Positions 59,351 to 64,000 of a DNA stretch of 64,000 nt are shown piece after piece; the first letter of the stretch is position 1; each line of letters starts with the position of its first letter. The notes beneath the pieces are model-generated. The model was given only the letters and a program-made list of their open reading frames with translations, made no database searches and had not been told where the DNA came from. The stretch is taken from NCBI GenBank assembly GCA_900540735.1, contig UQHB01000005.1:32712-96711 (forward strand), read 5' to 3'. Position numbers and translations under genes: made by a program. This DNA is from an uncultured Megasphaera sp. (GTDB lineage: Bacteria > Bacillota > Negativicutes > Veillonellales > Megasphaeraceae).

Positions 59351-59875
59351 ATGAATGAAACTATTCAAACCTTAACAACGCGCCGCAGTATTCGGAAATA
59401 CAAAGCAGAACAAATTTCTGACGGCGATTTACAGCAAATCCTCGCCGCCGGCATGAATGCTCCTAGCGGCATGAGCCTCCAGCCCGTGACAATGGTCGTC
59501 GTCCAGGACAAAGACACGATTAAACAGCTCTCGGCTATGAATGCCAAAATCATGGGCACGACGAGCGATCCCATGTACGGCGCACCGACGATTATCGTCG
59601 TCCTTACAGACCCGGAAAAATCTCGTAATGCCTGGTCTGATGCATGCCTCGTCATGGGCAACTTAATGAATGCTGCTGCGTCCCTTTCCATTGGCTCGTG
59701 CTGGATTAACCGAGCAAAAGAAGAATTTGAATCGCCTGAAGGCAAAGCACTCCTCCAGAAATGGGGCCTTCCAACATACCTCGTCGGCGTAGGCCACTGC
59801 ATTCTCGGCTATGCTGCAGAACCACCGGCTGCACCGAAGCCACGGAAACCGGACTTCGTTAAATTCGTTCGCTAA
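59351..59875 (+). CDS. Nitroreductase family protein
   Basis: 174-residue FMN enzyme. RRSIRKYKAEQISDGDLQQILAAGMNAPSG is the N-terminal FMN-phosphate block and VGVGHCILGYAAEPPAAPKPRK the C-terminal one. It reduces nitro groups or quinones with NAD(P)H; natural substrate unknown. ATG at 59351 follows AAAGGAG, with TATAAT about 30 nt upstream in the divergent region shared with the ArsR gene, so it may be an ArsR target. Confidence 0.92.
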   Translation: MNETIQTLTTRRSIRKYKAEQISDGDLQQILAAGMNAPSGMSLQPVTMVVVQDKDTIKQLSAMNAKIMGTTSDPMYGAPTIIVVLTDPEKSRNAWSDACLVMGNLMNAAASLSIGSCWINRAKEEFESPEGKALLQKWGLPTYLVGVGHCILGYAAEPPAAPKPRKPDFVKFVR

Positions 59876-59888
59876 GTAATAAGCTCCC

Positions 59889-59919
59889 AAGGTACTGTCT
59901 CTATGGCAGTACCTTTTTT
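59889..59919 (+). terminator. Intrinsic terminator of nitroreductase gene
   Basis: AAGGTACTG and CAGTACCTT arms (59889-59897, 59907-59915), then TTTT on the plus strand. It overlaps the stop region of the convergent serine hydrolase gene. Confidence 0.82.
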
Positions 59920-60694
59920 AAATGCTGTCGTAAATATCGCGGGCTAAGTAGGATAAATCAGAAATGGTCTGGGCTTCGTTCGTAATACCGTCAACCATGA
60001 TGCAGCAAATATAGGGTGCCCCATCTTTTTCAATAATACCGCAGTCGTGATAGAGCCCGTCTAACTGGCCGGTCTTGTGGACGACACGAACGTAATTCGG
60101 TAATTGTGCCGGTAAAATGCAGTTATCTTCTTGGCACCCTAAAATCTGCAGCATTTGCGTATCTAATTTCGGGCCAAGCCATTTCTTTTGCGATAAGGCA
60201 TAGAACATTTGGGCCATATCGTTTTGGGATGTCCAGTTTTCGCGATTCTTTTCGACAGCATCAAAATCCATCATTTTCCGCTGGAGCGCTGTAAAATGCA
60301 GGCCAATCCGTTTAATTTCTGCGTTCACCGCATCCATTCCGACTAAATCGATGAGCATATTCGTACACGTATTGTCACTTTCCACAATCATATGGAAGAC
60401 CGCTTCTTGCCACGTAATTTCCGTGCCTTCTTTCGCCGCAAAAGAACCGCCTTCGACAGCATCGTGAACTTTCACGCGATTGGTCAAGTCGATTTCGCCT
60501 TCATCCTGTAATTTAAAAGCCGTCGCCATAATAGGAATCTTAATTAAACTTGCCGCTGGCAGGGTCCGATTATCGTATAAAATCGGGAACGGTGTCGAGA
60601 GTTCCTGAATCCCTAAGGAAACGCGCACGCCGTCGTGAACACGCGCTTTAATTCGTTCTTTTAACCACGAAAGGTCCATATAATTTTTAACCAT
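59918..60694 (-). CDS. Class A beta-lactamase-like serine hydrolase, no signal peptide
   Basis: 258 residues. S49-x-x-K52 (AASLIKIP), the SDN triad (VESDNTCTN) and KTG (VHKTGQLDG) are all present, in the correct order. The omega loop around MMDFDAVEKNRENWTS lacks the clear E166-x-x-L-N deacylation motif of true class A lactamases. There is no N-terminal export signal. ATG at 60694 has AGGAGG 9 nt upstream and overlaps the Fur-family gene by 8 bp; it is the last gene of the zinc operon. It may be a cytoplasmic amidase or esterase; antibiotic hydrolysis is not supported. Confidence 0.85.
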   Translation of the reverse strand: MVKNYMDLSWLKERIKARVHDGVRVSLGIQELSTPFPILYDNRTLPAASLIKIPIMATAFKLQDEGEIDLTNRVKVHDAVEGGSFAAKEGTEITWQEAVFHMIVESDNTCTNMLIDLVGMDAVNAEIKRIGLHFTALQRKMMDFDAVEKNRENWTSQNDMAQMFYALSQKKWLGPKLDTQMLQILGCQEDNCILPAQLPNYVRVVHKTGQLDGLYHDCGIIEKDGAPYICCIMVDGITNEAQTISDLSYLARDIYDSI

Positions 60695-61136
60695 GATGTT
60701 TGGCCTCCTGTGCCATCGTTTTTTGACAGTCCGGACAATAGCCGTATAATTCCAGGTTATGTCCGACAATATGAAAGGCTGTAGACTGAGCTACGTCTTT
60801 TTCAAAATCACTTAATGGGCAATGCCCTAATTCTACCACCTTATGGCACCGCAAACAAATGAGACGGTGTGTATGCCCTAAGGAATGCAGGGAAAACCCG
60901 TACTTGCGCACATCCGGCAAATAGGCTTTCTCTGTAACTTTCTTTTCTGTAAACATCTCTAAAATCCGGTAAACCGTCGAGACATTAATGCTTTGGCCTT
61001 GCTCTAAGAGCATTTGGTAAATATCTTCAGCCGTCAGCAGGCCTTGATGATGAATCAAAATCTGCAGGACTAAACTGCGCGGCCGCGTATTCTTCAGGCC
61101 ATAGCGATGTAAATACTCTTTGTGTTCGTCCGTCAT
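60687..61136 (-). CDS. zur: Fur-family regulator, probably Zur
   Basis: 149 residues. The N-terminal winged helix (YGLKNTRPRSLVLQILIHHQGLLTAEDIYQML ... INVSTVYRILEMFTEKK) and a C-terminal domain with HTHRLICLRCHKVVELGHC and YGYCPDCQ, two CxxC pairs for structural zinc, are typical. Encoded in the znuC-znuB operon, so zinc-responsive repression of that operon and znuA is likely. ATG at 61136 overlaps znuB by 4 bp. Two palindromic operators lie in the znuC-znuA intergenic region. Confidence 0.9.
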   Translation of the reverse strand: MTDEHKEYLHRYGLKNTRPRSLVLQILIHHQGLLTAEDIYQMLLEQGQSINVSTVYRILEMFTEKKVTEKAYLPDVRKYGFSLHSLGHTHRLICLRCHKVVELGHCPLSDFEKDVAQSTAFHIVGHNLELYGYCPDCQKTMAQEAKHHG

Positions 61137-61957
61137 GACGACACCTCCCCACGCCGGGCCATGCCGATTTCTTTATACAAAATGACAGCAATGAGCATGA
61201 TGACTGAGACAATGGCAATGACACCGCCTGGAGCCGCATCAAGATAATAGGACGTCACGAGTCCAATGAGGACATCGATGAAGCTAAAGACGACCGATGC
61301 AATCATGGTCCGCCGGAACCCTTGATGCAACTGCAGTGCTGTCGCTACAGGCAAGGCAATAAGGGAACTAATGACGAGAATCCCAACGATGCGAATCGCT
61401 ACAGAAATAGTAGCCGCTACGAGAATAGCAAAGACGTAATTAATAATGCGGCTCTTCACACCGGCAATGCGCGCACCGTCTTCATCAAAGGTCAGCATGA
61501 CGAGCTGGGGATATAAGAAAAAGACGACAATAATAGAAATAATACTGAGGACGGCCACAGAAATAACGTCCTCTAAAGAAACCGTCAAAATACTCCCAAA
61601 GAGGAAAGACTCTACATTGGCCCGGACCAGGCCGGAACTAATAATCGTAATGGCAATACCAACGGATAAGGATAATATAATGGCCAAAATAAGTTCCGCA
61701 TAACGCCTGAATTTTCGTCGTAATATTTCAATCAACACGGCAAAGACCGACGTCACCGCAAAGGCACTCAAAATCGGATTGACCTGCACGAGGAGCCCTA
61801 CAGCCACACCAGCAAGAGACGCATGGGCTAAGGTATCGCCAATCATGGAATACCGTCTGAGGACGAGGAAAATCCCAATCAACGGGCATACAAGAGAAAT
61901 CAAAATCGCGACGATAAAGGCATGCTGCATGAAGGTATAACTAAACATTTCCAGCAT
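61133..61957 (-). CDS. znuB: Zinc ABC transporter permease
   Basis: 274-residue ABC-3 family permease with about eight to nine membrane helices (FIVAILISLVCPLIGIFLVLRRYSMIGDTLAHASLAGVAVG...). The block YSMIGDTLAHASLAG is the family coupling region. It carries Zn2+ or Mn2+ across the inner membrane with ZnuA and ZnuC. ATG at 61957 has GGAGG 8 nt upstream and overlaps the znuC end. Zinc preference is inferred from the Zur-like gene next door and the His-rich loop in ZnuA. Confidence 0.93.
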   Translation of the reverse strand: MLEMFSYTFMQHAFIVAILISLVCPLIGIFLVLRRYSMIGDTLAHASLAGVAVGLLVQVNPILSAFAVTSVFAVLIEILRRKFRRYAELILAIILSLSVGIAITIISSGLVRANVESFLFGSILTVSLEDVISVAVLSIISIIVVFFLYPQLVMLTFDEDGARIAGVKSRIINYVFAILVAATISVAIRIVGILVISSLIALPVATALQLHQGFRRTMIASVVFSFIDVLIGLVTSYYLDAAPGGVIAIVSVIMLIAVILYKEIGMARRGEVSS

Positions 61958-62624
61958 TATCATCACCTCCTACATTGTCATCGACATACTCTTGAATGTA
62001 ATCATGAGGCGAGCAAAAATGGCCTGTCCCATGGATGACGTGGAACATCTTGTCCACGCTGTGGACAGCGAATTTTAAGTTATGTTCCACCGTAATGACC
62101 GTAATCTTTTCTTCTCGATTGAGCCGTTTAATAAAAGGATATAACTCTTCTTGGCTCTTTACATCGATGCCAGTCGACGGTTCATCAAAGACGAGTACAT
62201 CCGGTTTGCCAAGGAGTGCTCTAGCTATGAGTACCTTCTGGCATTGGCCGCCAGACAAATTGCCAATCAAATGGTGCCGCAAATCGAAAATCCCCATATG
62301 ATTTAAACAGCGCGTAATCTCTTCTTTATCATGAATATGCATGACCTTGCGGTAACAATCAAGCACTTCATAAACCGTAATGGGAAACTGGCTGTTGAGC
62401 GTTTCAAACCGCTGCGGCACATAGCCTAAATGCTTGAACGTATTGCGAATCGTCCCTTTTGACGGCGTTAAGAGACCGAGCATGAGCTTAAGCAGCGTAC
62501 TCTTGCCGCTCCCGTTTTCACCGACAATAGAAATATATTCCCCATCTTCTACTTTCATATTGACATCGCGAAGCAAGTACGGCCCGCGGTCATAGGCAAA
62601 ATAGACGTGGTCTATAGCAATCAT
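61941..62624 (-). CDS. znuC: Zinc ABC transporter ATP-binding protein
   Basis: 227 residues. Walker A GENGSGKSTLLKLMLG, signature LSGGQCQKVLIARAL, and Walker B DVLVFDEPSTGID are complete, with Q-loop VPQRF. The C-terminal tail is rich in His/Asp (HVIHGTGHFCSPHDYIQEYVDDNVGGDDN), as in many zinc ATPases. ATG at 62624 follows AAGGAGG. First gene of znuC-znuB-zur-serine hydrolase. Its promoter -35 lies inside an operator. Confidence 0.95.
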   Translation of the reverse strand: MIAIDHVYFAYDRGPYLLRDVNMKVEDGEYISIVGENGSGKSTLLKLMLGLLTPSKGTIRNTFKHLGYVPQRFETLNSQFPITVYEVLDCYRKVMHIHDKEEITRCLNHMGIFDLRHHLIGNLSGGQCQKVLIARALLGKPDVLVFDEPSTGIDVKSQEELYPFIKRLNREEKITVITVEHNLKFAVHSVDKMFHVIHGTGHFCSPHDYIQEYVDDNVGGDDNAGNV

Positions 62625-62657
62625 CAAATCCCTCCTTATCTGTTCATGTACTCACTT

Positions 62658-62686
62658 ATTATATAGTGGCCTAAGAGGAAATGCAA
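62658..62686 (-). promoter_or_regulatory. znuC operon promoter
   Basis: Minus strand: -35 TTGCAT (62681-62686), 17-nt spacer, -10 TATAAT (62658-62663). The -35 is within operator 62679-62699, so repressor binding would block polymerase directly. Confidence 0.75.
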
Positions 62687-62699
62687 GGCGTTTGCATTT
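62679..62699. promoter_or_regulatory. Operator 1 (AAATGCAA-N5-TTGCATTT), probable Zur box
   Basis: 21-bp perfect palindrome with 8-bp half-sites. It overlaps the znuC -35 and abuts the znuA -35 (62702). The same format recurs at 62745-62765. A Fur-family protein typically covers such a site. Confidence 0.75.
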
Positions 62700-62701
62700 A
62701 G

Positions 62702-62730
62702 TTGACGAGATTCGTTTTCAGTGCTATTAT
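62702..62730 (+). promoter_or_regulatory. znuA promoter
   Basis: -35 TTGACG (62702-62707), 17-nt spacer, -10 TATTAT (62725-62730); start near 62737. It is bracketed by operators 1 and 2. Confidence 0.75.
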
Positions 62731-62744
62731 ATATAGCGTAATGC

Positions 62745-62765
62745 AAATGCAATCTATTTGCATTT
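62745..62765. promoter_or_regulatory. Operator 2 (AAATGCAA-N5-TTGCATTT), probable Zur box
   Basis: Identical half-sites and spacing to operator 1. It lies in the znuA 5' leader between the predicted start and the Shine-Dalgarno site (AAGGAGG, 62773-62779), a road-block position. Confidence 0.75.
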
Positions 62766-62789
62766 AAAAATTAAGGAGGCTTGATACGC

Positions 62790-63710
62790 ATGAAAAAATG
62801 GGTTTTCGCAGTCTTGGCCGTCGTCACTACGGCCCTCTTACTCACAGGCTGCGGCACGAATACGAATGAATCTGCCAAGGCAGACGGCAAACTGAAAGTA
62901 GCCGTCACCTTTAATGCAATGAAAGAATTTACAGCAGCAGTCGGTAAAGACAAAGTAGACATTATTCAAATTATTCCGGACGGCACAGAACCGCACGAAT
63001 TCCAACCGACTACGAAAAATATGAAAGACTTAGCTAAAGCAAAAGTCTTTGTCTATCAAGGCCTGGGCATGGAACCATGGGCCGAAGAAGTCCTCAAATC
63101 AGCGAATAATAAAGACTTAACAGCCATTGAAGCGGCCCAAGGGGTCGATGTCATCCACGTCCAAGATGAAGACCAGCACGGCGATGAACACGCCCACGGC
63201 TCCGATGACCCTCATGCCTTTTTAAGCCTTACAGCAACACAAATCGAAGTGCAAAATATTGCGGACGGCCTGGCTAAAGCCGACCCGGCAAATGCCGATT
63301 TCTACCAGAAAAATGCAGCCGACTATAAAGCACAGCTTCAGGCACTCCAAAACGAATATGCACCGAAATTTGCAGCCCTCTCTAATAAGGACTTCGTCAC
63401 AGGCCACGCAGCCTTTGCCTATCTCTGCCGGGACTTCGGACTCCACCAAAATAGTGTTGAAGACGTCTTTGCTGACGGCGAACCGAGCACGCAAAAGTTA
63501 GCAGACCTGGTCAATTATAGTAAAGCTCATCACGTTAAAACCATTTTTGTCGAAGATATAGTCAGCCCGAAAACGTCTGAAACCTTAGCCAAAGAAGTCG
63601 GTGCCACAACCAAGCAAATCCATACGATGGAAAGCGGCGAAGGCACAGCTACCTATCTCGATAGAATGAAAGAAAACTTAGATGAAATTTATGCAAGTCT
63701 TGCTCAGTAA
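62790..63710 (+). CDS. znuA: Zinc-binding lipoprotein of ABC transporter
   Basis: 306 residues. A signal peptide ends in lipobox LLLTGC, so the mature protein is lipid-anchored. Metal-binding His are seen in DGTEPHEFQPT, DDPHAFLSL and TGHAAFAYLCRDFG; an acidic ligand follows in VEDIVSPKTSETLAKEVG. A His/Asp-rich loop (EDQHGDEHAHGSDDPH) near residue 130 marks zinc-specific members. ATG at 62790 has AAGGAGG 10 nt upstream. Divergent from znuCB-zur. An IS element starts 30 nt after the stop, so no clear terminator remains. Confidence 0.95.
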   Translation: MKKWVFAVLAVVTTALLLTGCGTNTNESAKADGKLKVAVTFNAMKEFTAAVGKDKVDIIQIIPDGTEPHEFQPTTKNMKDLAKAKVFVYQGLGMEPWAEEVLKSANNKDLTAIEAAQGVDVIHVQDEDQHGDEHAHGSDDPHAFLSLTATQIEVQNIADGLAKADPANADFYQKNAADYKAQLQALQNEYAPKFAALSNKDFVTGHAAFAYLCRDFGLHQNSVEDVFADGEPSTQKLADLVNYSKAHHVKTIFVEDIVSPKTSETLAKEVGATTKQIHTMESGEGTATYLDRMKENLDEIYASLAQ

Positions 63711-63746
63711 TTGGGACAACAAAAAACCTCACGGAGTTTTGATGCG

Positions 63747-63781
63747 TACCCCCTTTACTGGACAACCCAGTGAAAGGGGTA
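63747..63781 (+). promoter_or_regulatory. Hairpin sequestering the IS transposase ribosome-binding site
   Basis: Arms 63747-63761 and 63767-63781 pair over 15 bp with one mismatch and one G-U, loop ACAAC. The Shine-Dalgarno GAAAGGGG lies in the right arm, 5-6 nt before the ATG. Confidence 0.65.
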
Positions 63782-63786
63782 TTTTC

Positions 63787-64000
63787 ATGAAATATAGCTA
63801 TGAATACAAAAGACAGTACGTAACATTGTACCGTAAAGGCAGTTGGCTTCTTACGCCAAAGGGAGTACATCCCCAACATTTTCGAGACATGATTCGCCGA
63901 TGGGCAAAGAGAGAAGAAGCGCAAGGTCCGGAAGCCCTGCGCCATAAGGCGCAAAACAAAGTATGGACGGCAGCAGAAAAACTAGCGTTAGTTGCGAAAA
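63787..64000 (+). CDS. IS3-family transposase OrfA (N-terminal fragment)
   Basis: 71 codons visible, open at the window edge. MKYSYEYKRQYVTLYRKG opens the protein, followed by a helix-turn-helix-like segment (HPQHFRDMIRRWAKREEAQG) and VWTAAEKLALVAK. This is typical of the DNA-binding OrfA of IS3/IS150-type elements. ATG at 63787 uses a Shine-Dalgarno site buried in a hairpin. The catalytic OrfB would lie beyond the window. Whether the element is intact cannot be seen. Confidence 0.8.
   Translation, partial: MKYSYEYKRQYVTLYRKGSWLLTPKGVHPQHFRDMIRRWAKREEAQGPEALRHKAQNKVWTAAEKLALVAK

Larger units (their letters stand above)
63740..64000 (+). mobile_element. Left end of an IS3-type insertion sequence (cut by window edge)
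   Basis: Begins near TG at 63740-63741, about 30 bp after znuA. The leader contains a 15-bp hairpin just before the transposase start. The encoded N-terminus is IS3 OrfA-like. The right end and target duplication lie outside the window. Confidence 0.75.

Noticed and set aside
59918..60694. Antibiotic-resistance beta-lactamase
   Set aside because: Lacks a signal peptide and the clear E166 deacylation motif; annotated only as a serine hydrolase.

Overview
The window is about 64 kb of a bacterial chromosome with almost no accessory DNA. Gene content points to the Negativicutes (Firmicutes with an outer membrane), most likely a Megasphaera- or other Veillonellaceae-like anaerobe. The evidence is an IspH-ribosomal S1 fusion, the gene order scpA-scpB-rluB-baiN-cmk-plsC-ispH/S1, RNase Y and RNase J together, LarB plus a LarC piece, and Gram-positive-style Shine-Dalgarno sites. 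The genus is inferred from family knowledge; no database search was possible. Most genes are on the minus strand. Exceptions are a HAD phosphatase, queG, a nitroreductase, znuA and an IS transposase start.

Layout. 1-2.9 kb: 3'-truncated aldehyde dehydrogenase, then an AGCS-type Na+/amino-acid symporter behind a tandem glycine riboswitch with its own terminator. 3.1-4.5 kb: a small accessory island with a single-ORF HicA-HicB toxin-antitoxin fusion, a palindromic operator covering two divergent promoters, a predicted small RNA, and a strongly structured non-coding stretch. 4.5-12.8 kb: one long minus-strand gene run (nudC, thrB, hom, HTH-ACT, sugar-nucleotide epimerase, ChbG-like deacetylase, rnhC, larC C-terminal piece, larB, SpoU methyltransferase). 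12.9-23 kb: coiled-coil protein, coaD, rsmD; plsY, der; and the scpA-to-ispH/S1 operon. 23-27 kb: an OFA-family transporter next to a LytS/LytTR two-component system. 27.1-27.5 kb: five tRNAs. 27.7-41 kb: rny, then recX-recA-cinA-rimO-orphan binding protein-ygiQ-rodZ, ftsK, rarA and 6S RNA. 41-46 kb: transketolase, HAD phosphatase, EF-Tu, and five tRNAs including initiator Met. 46-57 kb: queG, Yip1-like protein, sppA, dnaB, Lon-family protease, rplI, gdpP, yybS, rnj. 57.6-63.7 kb: thiD-sixA-ArsR, nitroreductase, and a zinc locus (znuCB, Fur-family regulator, serine hydrolase, divergent znuA) with two identical-format palindromic operators. 63.74 kb to the end: left end of an IS3-type element.

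The genes are mainly housekeeping: threonine biosynthesis, nickel-pincer cofactor synthesis for lactate racemase, chromosome segregation, lipid synthesis, recombination, RNA decay, zinc uptake. The strongest novel leads are regulatory: the HicAB fusion island with its divergent RNA, the unidentified structured RNA at 4.1-4.3 kb, an apparent attenuator before rny, the double zinc operator, and an isolated LarC C-terminal half.
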